In this document: positions 13,048 through 20,762 of the stretch, piece after piece
How positions within the stretch are numbered: position 1 is the stretch's first letter
Layout of the letters: the number at the start of each line of letters is the position of its first letter
Origin: a virus
Length of the DNA: 27,780 nt
Strand: one strand, 5' to 3'
IMG/VR virus record: IMGVR_UViG_3300025280_000129
Location: 1 to 27,780 of that record
Notes under the pieces: generated by a model
Database searches by the model: none
What the model was told of the DNA's origin: nothing
The model's input: only the letters and a program-made list of their open reading frames with translations
Made by a program: the position numbers and the translations under genes

Positions 13048-13397
13048 TCATCCTCCTCTTCTTGTATTTCGACTTTAGGCAATTGAGATCGAAGGACCCT
13101 AGTTCTAGCTGGATCATATATAAACTTCCTGAACTCTGGTTCCTCTGAACAGACGCTTGCAGTACAAACGCCTGTTGTATATTTATTAATATAACTCTCT
13201 CCTAGTCCATCAACCCAACGATGCTCCACACCATTATGGTCTGTCATTTCCACCAGAACCCAACAAGCCACGGCATCAGCATAACAATATTTGTCAGGTG
13301 CTCCTGTTTCTAGCCGCCCAGACAGCACTGGGTCATCTAACGCATACCACCCGTCAGTTGCTGGTATAATTTGTAATATATTATAATTTTTATCCAT
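13041..13397 (-). CDS. Hypothetical protein
   Basis: A 118-residue acidic protein, mixed alpha/beta, with four scattered cysteines and a strongly acidic end (EIQEEEDEW). The segment ACWVLVEMTDHNGVEHRWVDGLG looks like a beta hairpin. No family recognised. The start is preceded by AAGGAGATAGGATA, part of the initiation cassette shared with the gene upstream. It lies between the tail fibre module and the tiny membrane-protein cluster, so it may be a late accessory or fibre-associated protein. Confidence 0.68.
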   Translation of the reverse strand: MDKNYNILQIIPATDGWYALDDPVLSGRLETGAPDKYCYADAVACWVLVEMTDHNGVEHRWVDGLGESYINKYTTGVCTASVCSEEPEFRKFIYDPARTRVLRSQLPKVEIQEEEDEW

Positions 13398-13840
13398 TAT
13401 CCTATCTCCTTATTCCTTTGATACTGTGGGCATACGGGATCATCAGGACACCGTCTTCCTGGTTCAAATACAGCAGGAAGCCAGTGTGGTTTGTTGTAGC
13501 CATTCTTTGGTACGTTCCTGACGATGGGGAGCTTCAACATATGCCCAAGGTAGACCATAGGTTCTTTACCAAACAGCATGAAAGTAGGGTGCGGATGGAT
13601 TAACCTATTGTTCCATAGCCCCGTTATCGCATCCACTAGTTCTTCTGACATACCTGTCCAGATGAAGATGTTTCCCACATTCACATTGGTATCAGCTCTA
13701 GGCTTGAGCTTTAATACACTATCACCCTTCCCTTCATCTCCTGCCAACCTCATTATCTCGACCATTGAAACATTCCTACTATTTTTTATTAGTTCTGCAA
13801 CATCTTCTACCAACGTACGTGCGTGGTTCCTTTTAATCAT
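13397..13840 (-). CDS. Hypothetical protein downstream of the tail fibre
   Basis: A 147-residue basic protein. The N-terminal third is helical (RTLVEDVAELIKNS, VSMVEIMRLAG). The middle has a GNIFIWTGMSEELVDAITGLW stretch, and the end has two cysteines in RCPDDPVCPQYQRN. No catalytic set is obvious and no family recognised. The initiation sequence AAGGAGATAGGAATATGA is identical to that of the 262-residue gene at 9864 on the other strand. It overlaps the next gene by one base. A tail-fibre assembly or accessory role is possible. Confidence 0.68.
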   Translation of the reverse strand: MIKRNHARTLVEDVAELIKNSRNVSMVEIMRLAGDEGKGDSVLKLKPRADTNVNVGNIFIWTGMSEELVDAITGLWNNRLIHPHPTFMLFGKEPMVYLGHMLKLPIVRNVPKNGYNKPHWLPAVFEPGRRCPDDPVCPQYQRNKEIG

Positions 13841-13866
13841 ATTCCTATCTCCTTATTCCTATTATT

Positions 13867-15948
13867 TTATTCTAATGCTGTAACTCTTGCATCTATTTCC
13901 TTCAATGCTGCTACAAGAATGGGAACAAGTTTCGAGTTATCCATACCTTGGTATGCTGGGCCACCATCCCTTGTAGCATCCTTTGCCCCTGTTACTGATT
14001 CAGGGACAACAGTGGCTGCTTCATGTGCGAAAAACCCGTCACGGGTTGTGCCAGTGTCAGCCTTGAAGTTAAACCTGTACGGCTTGAGTGCCTTAACCCT
14101 TGTCAGTCCATCTGATATAGCTGTCTCGTTCTCCTTTAGTCTATAGTCAGATGAGGTGTTATACGCAGTAGAAGATCCATCAACGGCAATAGTACCTCTT
14201 TCGTTTCCCGAAAGATGGAAGTCATCGCCATTAGCAAACCTTATCAGCGGACCGTTGTCTGGTCTTCCACATGATATAGCTGTATCTTGATACGAAGGCT
14301 TAAATACCGTGAGTAGTGGGTATCCATACCCTACAACGGTACCACCTAGCTGTAGACCACCAGCAGCTCCAGCGACAGCAACATTGAACTTGTTGGCCGT
14401 CAGGAATAAATCTGTGCCATCACCCTCTATTTTCTCCCCTGAGTCACCAAATATTAGACCTACATCATTAGCTAAAGTAAGATCACTTCCATCAAACGTC
14501 AGGCTGGCTTCACCATTCAACGCAGTCGAGGAACTGAAGGTAGCAACCCTGTTGTCTGCCCCATTTGCTACAGCAGACACGGCTCCAGAAACATCTTCCC
14601 ATGCAGGTGCAGTTCCTGCTCCTGTAGATGTTAGGACTTGTCCATCAGTACCATAGTTTGCCCCACCTACACCAAGTTCTCCCTGACTGGTAAACCTAAA
14701 CTTCTCAGTAGCTGCCTCTGAATGTCCAGTGTAGAATATTAAGTCTGTCGCATTGACAGAGGAACTGAACGTACCCTGTGCAATAGCCTGTATGGAAGCT
14801 GCTACAGTAATAGCATCTGTGCCACCAGCTTCATGGGGTGCTTGGAACTCTATCTTTCCTATGACATCATTGGCATTTATGTCTGTCAGTGATGTGGCTA
14901 ATAGAAGTTTTCCTGTACTAGTAGTTGCATCCGCAGATGCACCCATAATTCTTAACTGGTCTGCACTTTCATCCCACTCCATATACGCACCGGCAGATGC
15001 CCCAAAGAACTTAACATCTAATCCTGTATCATCTACGCCTACTGTCAACGCACCATCTATTTGCACTACACCCGATATATCTAGCGTTGCTGCATCCAGT
15101 TCTCCTGACAATGTGATGTTGGTAGCCCCGGTAATTGCTCCATTAAGAGCGACAGCCCCATTGATATCTACCGTGGTGTCTGACTCGATAGTTAAAACAC
15201 CATCGGCTGACTGATGAATGAACGTGCCAGCATCACCGAAGTTTATCTTCTCAGTGCTGTTCATTAGTATGTCATCTGAGAACTTGAAGTAGTCCTCGTC
15301 TTCCATCCATGTGATAACACCATCAGCACTGTTCGCATCGAAGGTCAGCGAGATATCCGTGTCTGCACCTGAACCTATTGTCAGGGCATCTACATTCACA
15401 TCCCAAGACATGGCGGCAGATGCACTGGAAGTAATCGTCCATACCTTGGTAAGCGTTCCAGCTTTCATTACATCAAATTCAATCTGCCCATCCTCTGTCC
15501 CGTCTGTCACATCTGTTGCAACCGCTGTCATGCGTCCATATTCAATCAATTCTGCGGCACTATTTGCCAGCTTAAACGACAAGTAAACCTCGTCATTGTC
15601 TGCCCTGGTAGTATTAGCACCACTGAATACTGCTACCTGGTTGGAAGCACTATTCGTCAGGTTTGTTAATGTAGCGGCAGGAGTACCAGCTGCTGCGTTG
15701 TTCCGTACATCAATCTCCTTGAGGGAGATCTCGTCCTGCCACTTAATCCTGCGTACCGAACTGCCGGAGGTTATCTCAACATCATACCTGTCCTGATCTG
15801 CCTCGTTGAAATACCATAGACCGGCACTATCAGTCGTAACGGTAGACCCTTCCTGGGTAGTAGTGCCCGTTTCCAAGAGCTTGACTGATGCTCCTGATAC
15901 AGCATTACCTGCATCGTTGAATAAATATCCCCTGAAATTAACTGTCAT
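13867..15948 (-). CDS. Tail fibre/spike with C-terminal S74 self-cleaving chaperone
   Basis: A 693-residue receptor-binding fibre. Residues 1-85 form a carboxypeptidase-regulatory-like beta domain (FRGYLFNDAGNAVSGASVK), probably the virion anchor. The middle is repetitive beta structure with phrases such as ADGVITWMEDEDYFKFSDDI and LDISGVVQIDGALTVG, typical of trimeric fibre shafts. The last ~94 residues are a peptidase S74 intramolecular chaperone, with SDYRLK carrying the Ser/Lys dyad near residue 600; in this family the chaperone folds the trimer and then cuts itself off just before that Ser. A C-terminal coiled coil ends LKEIDARVTALE. AGGAGG lies 7 bases before the ATG, which overlaps the upstream stop. 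Confidence 0.87.
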   Translation of the reverse strand: MTVNFRGYLFNDAGNAVSGASVKLLETGTTTQEGSTVTTDSAGLWYFNEADQDRYDVEITSGSSVRRIKWQDEISLKEIDVRNNAAAGTPAATLTNLTNSASNQVAVFSGANTTRADNDEVYLSFKLANSAAELIEYGRMTAVATDVTDGTEDGQIEFDVMKAGTLTKVWTITSSASAAMSWDVNVDALTIGSGADTDISLTFDANSADGVITWMEDEDYFKFSDDILMNSTEKINFGDAGTFIHQSADGVLTIESDTTVDINGAVALNGAITGATNITLSGELDAATLDISGVVQIDGALTVGVDDTGLDVKFFGASAGAYMEWDESADQLRIMGASADATTSTGKLLLATSLTDINANDVIGKIEFQAPHEAGGTDAITVAASIQAIAQGTFSSSVNATDLIFYTGHSEAATEKFRFTSQGELGVGGANYGTDGQVLTSTGAGTAPAWEDVSGAVSAVANGADNRVATFSSSTALNGEASLTFDGSDLTLANDVGLIFGDSGEKIEGDGTDLFLTANKFNVAVAGAAGGLQLGGTVVGYGYPLLTVFKPSYQDTAISCGRPDNGPLIRFANGDDFHLSGNERGTIAVDGSSTAYNTSSDYRLKENETAISDGLTRVKALKPYRFNFKADTGTTRDGFFAHEAATVVPESVTGAKDATRDGGPAYQGMDNSKLVPILVAALKEIDARVTALE

Positions 15949-16343
15949 TAGCCGCCTCCTAATCTGGAATGGTCCCGATATCTGAGTGCTTCACGGCAGT
16001 AGTGTTTTGCATCTGCCATGAGGTCATCGTCATCAATAAAGACCAGAGTTATATTCTGTTGTGCCAGGGAAGCCTTGGCCATTGTATCTCTAGCCGATGC
16101 TTCAACCCCGAACTGGTAGTGATAATACACCCCTTGCACATTAACCGCCAAATCCGGGGGATTGGTGAACATGAAGTCAAGCACAACCCCACCCTTGTCC
16201 ATCCGTCCGCCCATAAGTGGTGACTGGTAGGTAAAGTCTACACCAGGTTCTTTCCCTAACTGGACAAATGTCTGATAGGCTATATACTCCGGCACTGATC
16301 CTTCCCATGTACTGGGGACTTGTACCTGTGCTTGTGTAGTCAT
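15948..16343 (-). CDS. Vsr/EDxHD-like nuclease-fold protein in the tail module
   Basis: A 131-residue protein whose core fits the Vsr-like branch of PD-(D/E)XK nucleases: VPEYIAYQTFVQLG with Glu19, DFTYQSPLMGGR (36-47), GGVVLDF with Asp56, LAVNVQGVYYHY with His75, and an RD at 85-86, followed by a strand ITLVFIDDDD. This spacing resembles the E-D-x-H-D pattern of Vsr mismatch endonucleases and related homing enzymes, which nick or cut DNA. The ATG at 16343 is chosen because it overlaps the previous stop (TAATG) and has GGAGGGG 2-4 bases upstream; an earlier in-frame start at 16370 lacks this. Why it lies between tail genes is unclear. Fold likely, activity unproven. Confidence 0.6.
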   Translation of the reverse strand: MTTQAQVQVPSTWEGSVPEYIAYQTFVQLGKEPGVDFTYQSPLMGGRMDKGGVVLDFMFTNPPDLAVNVQGVYYHYQFGVEASARDTMAKASLAQQNITLVFIDDDDLMADAKHYCREALRYRDHSRLGGG

Positions 16344-16636
16344 TACCCCTCCAAGATCATAATCCAGCACACTTTATCGTTATTGCTGGCAGCATCTGCA
16401 TAGAACACATTAGCCGGGACAGATCCTCCGAACTCACCGAAGTTCAGTTCAACTGTATTCCCTGCTGATAGTTCATATCCAAGAGCTGCCGCCACATCAG
16501 ACACACCAACATAGGTAAGTCCTGAGTTGCCAGCCAGTGCCTTGAATATAATATATTTGACCCTGTTGGTCACATTGTTCATTTGGACGGCTGTGCCAGC
16601 CGATGATACGTTGGTTGTTCCTTGGTCTACTCGCAT
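16343..16636 (-). CDS. Small virion-associated protein
   Basis: A 97-residue protein with a beta-rich pattern: VQMNNVTNRVKYIIFKAL, LTYVGVSDVAAALGYEL, NTVELNFGEFGGSVPANVFYADAAS and a final KVCWIMILEG strand. The order (a short polar N-terminus, then a V.YI.FKA strand and an NVFYADAA strand) is one I associate with small structural proteins next to tail or spike genes. The ATG has AGGAGA upstream. It probably decorates or joins a fibre or neck, but no named family is secure. Confidence 0.62.
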   Translation of the reverse strand: MRVDQGTTNVSSAGTAVQMNNVTNRVKYIIFKALAGNSGLTYVGVSDVAAALGYELSAGNTVELNFGEFGGSVPANVFYADAASNNDKVCWIMILEG

Positions 16637-16650
16637 TCTATTCTCCTATT

Positions 16651-18663
16651 CTATGGTTCCACGACCTGAATAGTCGTAGATCCTCTTTCATCATAACCTG
16701 TAAATTCCATTCCCTGTGCAGCAACAACATCAACATAGTAGTTGCGTGTGCCTCCGCTGTCATCACGGAATGTAAACTCCACCAGCGTCTTGGATTCAAT
16801 AGCATCAACAAGATTCGATCTTAAATCTTTTGGTACATTCCCCTTGTACTCCCTCGTAAGGTCTACATCCACAGTATGTCCCCACTTGGCAGGGATCTTT
16901 TTACGGAAAGACAAGGTCAGTGATACCACATCAGGGGTATTAAACTTCTCAAGCCCGGTAGTATCATCATCATCCCGTTCAAGGGTGAGCTTGAATTTTA
17001 TTGACCTGAAGGTTATGCCTTCTGGAACCTCAGTACCGGCATTTACAAAGGGATAGGTATATGTGCCAGAGCTTCCATCACCCACTCCTGTCTGGGCATA
17101 CATTGTTGAGGAATTCAGGGTAGCTACTGCCGTGGTATACGATTCGTTATAATCGGTAGCATATTCTATCTTCACGATTTCTTTGTCAGCAGCACTCAGG
17201 TCCTGTGCCTCTATGCGTAGGGTGAGTGCCAGTTTATCCACCTCGGACTGGCCTGCGTTGAACCAAGGTGTTTCATGGATAGCACTGGTTGCATAAGCAA
17301 ACTCAACTACTTGCGATGGATTTATTATGTCCGATGGCAATGCCATATAATGTACCTTGTTATTGTGTCCCCAATACACACGGTACTTATCATATGCCGA
17401 TGTTACGTGCATGGAATCCAGTCCCTTACCTGATGTGCTGGATAGCCATTTCGTTTCCCACCCCATGTCATTGTATCCAAGTATGGAGCTATATCCTGTA
17501 TCCGGGGCTATAACAGGTGAGCCTTGGGTGCTATGCCACTGGTACGGAATAGATGTTGATGAAATAGTGGACGGAGCTGTGGTCGCATCCACCCCTGCAA
17601 GCAATTCATTGTGCGTTCCTGAAAGTAAATGGATTCCACCACGCTTATCTGACGGCAATCCGTCATCACGATCTGGTCCAACCACGCTTATGACTGCGGC
17701 ATTGTTGCCGTTGATATACTTGTATATAGCATTCCCTGAAGGAATGTACACGGAATCACGCCATGTTGCTGTTCCTTTCCCATTGTTTGGGTGTGTGGGA
17801 AATGTCATCTGCGTAGCCTCAAACATGGCATTGTCAGCGTTATGCATAAACAATCCTTCCTTGGTCGCTGCATAGATAACAGGTAGCCCCATAGCATTTC
17901 TTGCTACGAACAGCTTGGTTACGGTTCCGTCCGGGGTTGGAAGCATGGCATCCAAAACCTCGGAGTTGTCCACGCTGCTGTCAGTATCCAGATCCCCTGC
18001 TATATACCACAACTGCCCAGCATTTGTGATAGCCCATAATCTTTCATCCCATACTGTGACGAACTGAGCACCTCGGTTAGTATCTGTTTTCCAAGTAGAC
18101 CCATTACTGCTGTACGTGATGCCGCTTCCATTCGTATCATAATGAGCAAATACCAGATAGCTTGTTCCTGATGGAGCTGTGTATATAACGCTATCTGTTA
18201 CTTGATCTGCTGCACTTTGTGTTAATTCAGAACCCCAGCTATCACTGGCGTTGGCAAACTTGTACAGCTTCGGGGATTCCGATACTGACCCGTTCCAGAA
18301 CGCATACACATCGCCATCCAGCGTGTTGATTGCCCCAATAGTAGCATCAGTAAGGCTATGCGAAGGGGCTGATGTCTCTGTTACCAAACCAGGAAGGACA
18401 AGATGGTTCTTATAACGGAGCTGGCACTGACTGAACCACGCACGGTTGACATCACCTGCACCTTCCATGCGGTTGATTCCTATGCCGCCACGCCAGTCAG
18501 ACCACGCCACGATGGATGACCGTAGCTGTGAATCCTTACTGGTATCACCTATGACTATTTTTGCCGGATAAATAGAAGCAAGTGTTGACCGTACTGGCCG
18601 TGTTGTTGGATAGTACACACCGTTTAGGTACACCTCATTTTCTTCTACAACAGAGTTCGCCAT
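16651..18663 (-). CDS. Large beta-propeller-like virion protein
   Basis: A 670-residue beta-rich protein without a signal peptide. From about residue 90 to 440 it repeats short blocks of the type GDVYAFWNG...LYKF, DSVYIPSGNAIYKY and ERLWAITNAGQLWYI, 45-65 residues apart, the look of a beta-propeller. The last 200 residues hold more regular beta sandwich sequence (KIEYATDYNESY, IKFKLTLERDDDD) and a small C-terminal domain (FTFRDDSGGTRNYYVDV). Large propeller proteins occur as tail hub, neck or receptor-contact proteins in short-tailed phages. The start overlaps the upstream stop (TGATG). Virion role likely from position; exact part unknown. Confidence 0.62.
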   Translation of the reverse strand: MANSVVEENEVYLNGVYYPTTRPVRSTLASIYPAKIVIGDTSKDSQLRSSIVAWSDWRGGIGINRMEGAGDVNRAWFSQCQLRYKNHLVLPGLVTETSAPSHSLTDATIGAINTLDGDVYAFWNGSVSESPKLYKFANASDSWGSELTQSAADQVTDSVIYTAPSGTSYLVFAHYDTNGSGITYSSNGSTWKTDTNRGAQFVTVWDERLWAITNAGQLWYIAGDLDTDSSVDNSEVLDAMLPTPDGTVTKLFVARNAMGLPVIYAATKEGLFMHNADNAMFEATQMTFPTHPNNGKGTATWRDSVYIPSGNAIYKYINGNNAAVISVVGPDRDDGLPSDKRGGIHLLSGTHNELLAGVDATTAPSTISSTSIPYQWHSTQGSPVIAPDTGYSSILGYNDMGWETKWLSSTSGKGLDSMHVTSAYDKYRVYWGHNNKVHYMALPSDIINPSQVVEFAYATSAIHETPWFNAGQSEVDKLALTLRIEAQDLSAADKEIVKIEYATDYNESYTTAVATLNSSTMYAQTGVGDGSSGTYTYPFVNAGTEVPEGITFRSIKFKLTLERDDDDTTGLEKFNTPDVVSLTLSFRKKIPAKWGHTVDVDLTREYKGNVPKDLRSNLVDAIESKTLVEFTFRDDSGGTRNYYVDVVAAQGMEFTGYDERGSTTIQVVEP

Positions 18664-19946
18664 CAGTCCACGACCCTTACATTAGCCAGCATAGGGAATG
18701 CCCTGCGTGCCTTTGTAGCCTGCTCTGCCCAGTATGCGGAGAGCTGTCTCTTTGAATCAGGATCTGTGCCTGGTCCCCCGGATGAGGATAACAAAGCAAA
18801 GGTGATTGCCTGGTTTATCACGTACTCTTCGGGTATCTCCGTGGTATCTGAATCCGCTGTCATCAATGCAGGCTTATCACCGCCTGTGATTTTCATCAGG
18901 GAATAGGCAACTGCCTTATGACCGTCACGCACTAGGATGAGATCCCGTGCTTCCTTGTCGATCTTCCAGTTACGCCTGTCGAGGGTAGTCCACTCAGCTG
19001 TATCACTGGCTACAGCAACGATATCGTCTATCCAGACAGTAACGGCTCCGATGTCGGAGTCATACTCAAGACCTACAGATATGATAGCCGTGTCAGTCTC
19101 CGGATTTGCCATAGACATCCGTACAAATGTCCATGTATCCGCACTGAGGGCTGGGACACTAAGTGTTTCCAATGGGGATGCACAGGATGCGGTGTCATCA
19201 AGAAGCAGCTTGAGGTTCCCTGCACTGGTTGCCACGGTACTCTTAACCCACATCTCTATGGTATCGTACTTGGAAAGGTTGAGAGAGGTAATAGAATCTG
19301 AAAGAAATTCACCAGCAGATGCTCCTGCCGCTATCACCAGCTTCAGTGCCTGACTGCCTTGCTTCCTGTCATTGGTGTCAAGTGATTGAGTGTAGTAATT
19401 TGGATCAGCAGCATACGCAGTAGTCGCTTCGTCAAAGGTTGTACCACAGGCATGGATACGCACCCTACTGACCTTCTCCCTGTACTCGATCTTGGATATC
19501 ATGGAGATACCGCTTGGGATATCGAACCGTGTCTGGTGCCCATCACCATGCAAGGTTATATCTTCAATGGGATCATAGACCCATCCTGTAGAGGAAATAA
19601 TAGCTTGGTTGATGAAGTCATCTATATCATCAGGGTTGTAGGCACTATCCCATAGTTCGTAGGATTCCGATGCCGTGGATGCTGTTGCTACCGGCATGAA
19701 GGTTGAAGTGGTGACATTGCTACTAATGGATGAATCTGTAATCCTTCTTGTAAGCGTATCATTGCTACCGCTTGTGAAGCGTATCCATTTGCCTATCTGG
19801 TTATCAGCTCCCCCAAGCACCAGTGTGTTATCAAGAAGCGTAGATGTGCTTCCACTTGATGTAGCAGCAGAAACATACACAGCCCCTAAAGCACGGCCTA
19901 TGTGCTGTCGTAATTGTTCACGGGTTCTCCCTTGTATAGCTGGCAT
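18663..19946 (-). CDS. Structural protein with an internal jelly-roll domain
   Basis: A 427-residue protein. Residues 1-160 begin with a helix (RTREQLRQHIGRALG) and include DDIDDFINQAIISS, features I associate with tail-connector or adaptor-type proteins in environmental phages. Residues about 175-310 read as a lectin or carbohydrate-binding jelly roll (LNLSKYDTIEMWVKS, TWTFVRMSMANPET, VTVWIDDI). The C-terminal 110 residues are helical (EEYVINQAITFALLSS, LSAYWAEQATKARRAF). A connector-like protein carrying an inserted surface domain would fit. AAGGAAGTG lies upstream of the ATG. Role inferred. Confidence 0.6.
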   Translation of the reverse strand: MPAIQGRTREQLRQHIGRALGAVYVSAATSSGSTSTLLDNTLVLGGADNQIGKWIRFTSGSNDTLTRRITDSSISSNVTTSTFMPVATASTASESYELWDSAYNPDDIDDFINQAIISSTGWVYDPIEDITLHGDGHQTRFDIPSGISMISKIEYREKVSRVRIHACGTTFDEATTAYAADPNYYTQSLDTNDRKQGSQALKLVIAAGASAGEFLSDSITSLNLSKYDTIEMWVKSTVATSAGNLKLLLDDTASCASPLETLSVPALSADTWTFVRMSMANPETDTAIISVGLEYDSDIGAVTVWIDDIVAVASDTAEWTTLDRRNWKIDKEARDLILVRDGHKAVAYSLMKITGGDKPALMTADSDTTEIPEEYVINQAITFALLSSSGGPGTDPDSKRQLSAYWAEQATKARRAFPMLANVRVVD

Positions 19947-19947
19947 A

Positions 19948-20094
19948 TCACTTCCTTCTCACCTGTTTAGCAGTTCTTTTTATAGGATTTTGCTTTGGTT
20001 TTGCAGCCTGTAACGGTCTCGTTGCCCGTAGTGATAAAGCAAACTTGGGATCCTTTAGCTGTTGTTTTTGTTTTTCAGTAAATTTTGCTGCCAT
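19948..20094 (-). CDS. Tiny very basic protein
   Basis: A 48-residue ORF with 16 Lys or Arg and only two acidic residues (MAAKFTEKQK at the start, TAKQVRRK at the end). AGAGGT lies 6 bases before the ATG and the stop sits one base before the next start. It has no hydrophobic segment. The composition suggests binding to nucleic acid or an acidic virion surface. No family recognised. Tight spacing on both sides supports it as a gene. Confidence 0.58.
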   Translation of the reverse strand: MAAKFTEKQKQQLKDPKFALSLRATRPLQAAKPKQNPIKRTAKQVRRK

Positions 20095-20095
20095 A

Positions 20096-20194
20096 CTAAT
20101 ACCTCTTACCCATCTTTTTCTTTTTCTTAGCTATACGGGCAGCCCTCTTGCCTTTGTCTGTATATGGAAAAGATTTTCCGCCAACTTTAGGCAT
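20096..20194 (-). CDS. Tiny Lys-rich phage protein (KVGGKSFPYT type)
   Basis: A 32-residue ORF with 13 Lys or Arg. The opening MPKVGGKSFPYTDKGK and a closing Lys-run are the form of a tiny basic protein I have seen repeatedly among head genes of unrelated phages; its function is not known to me. The ATG at 20194 is preferred over 20200 because AAGGAG lies 8 bases before the former and only 2 before the latter. It probably binds DNA or a capsid partner. Confidence 0.62.
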   Translation of the reverse strand: MPKVGGKSFPYTDKGKRAARIAKKKKKMGKRY

Positions 20195-20196
20195 AG

Positions 20197-20370
20197 TCAT
20201 TTCTCCTTTTTACCGTTCTTGAGTTTCTCCAACTCATCAGTAAGCCGTTTGTTTTCTTCTTCCAGCTCACCAAGGGATCTCCTTAGTGCTTGATTCTCTA
20301 CCTGTAAAGTCATCTGAGGATTACCTGCCATCACAGCCTGGATATCCTCGGTCTTAACCTGTACTTCCAT
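20197..20370 (-). CDS. Small coiled-coil protein
   Basis: A 57-residue protein with a heptad coiled coil from about residue 22 to 52 (LQVENQALRRSLGELEEENK, then LTDELEKLK) and a basic tail. It may be a small scaffold, a dimerising adaptor or an anti-repressor-like piece. The ATG at 20370 with GAGGA about 8 bases upstream is chosen over a GTG at 20385 that overlaps the previous stop; both remain possible. It lies among head genes and may help capsid or connector assembly. Confidence 0.6.
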   Translation of the reverse strand: MEVQVKTEDIQAVMAGNPQMTLQVENQALRRSLGELEEENKRLTDELEKLKNGKKEK

Positions 20371-20381
20371 TTCCTTATTCC

Positions 20382-20750
20382 TCACACTTTCTGATAGTAC
20401 CGTACCGAATTGGTACGGCCTCTACGCTTAGTAGCACTGACCCTGAACGCTTCCAGAGCCTGTGCTATCTGTTTCCTTTCATCCTGTGTAGGCGGTCGCT
20501 TGGTATACTTCGTCCGTACTTCTTCCATGAAACTCTCGGCTGCATTGCCCATCATTTCTTCGATCTGGTTCTGACTGGTATCTTCATCGGCAAGGATCTC
20601 GACCCTTGTCTTATGTTCCCGTCCGAACCTGTCCTTGGCTCTCAGCATGAACTTATGCCTGACTATACTACCGCCTGTTTCTGCATTCCTTCCGAGAGGG
20701 GCTACACCTGAATAGTTAGCCCCTTTCGGAGTCCATAATTCCTGTATCAT
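20382..20750 (-). CDS. Hypothetical head-region protein
   Basis: A 122-residue basic protein. Residues 25-60 contain beta strands (IVRHKFMLRAKDRFGREHKTRVEIL), and 60-110 are helical (SQNQIEEMMGNAAESFMEEV, DERKQIAQALEAFRVS). No motif or family recognised. TAGGTG upstream serves as a weak ribosome binding site. Position between a large decoration-like protein and the tiny basic ORFs suggests a structural or assembly role. Confidence 0.65.
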   Translation of the reverse strand: MIQELWTPKGANYSGVAPLGRNAETGGSIVRHKFMLRAKDRFGREHKTRVEILADEDTSQNQIEEMMGNAAESFMEEVRTKYTKRPPTQDERKQIAQALEAFRVSATKRRGRTNSVRYYQKV

Positions 20751-20762
20751 ATTCTATTACAC

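Noticed and set aside
12950-13051. 33-codon alternative minus-strand frame starting at 13051
   Set aside because: Its ATG is one base from the ribosome binding site, and it lacks the hydrophobic segment seen in the competing frame that starts at 13047.
14309-15796. Plus-strand open frames of 66-153 codons opposite the tail fibre gene
   Set aside because: Ser/Ala/Pro-rich shadows of a strong minus-strand fibre gene with an S74 domain; no ribosome binding sites or motifs.
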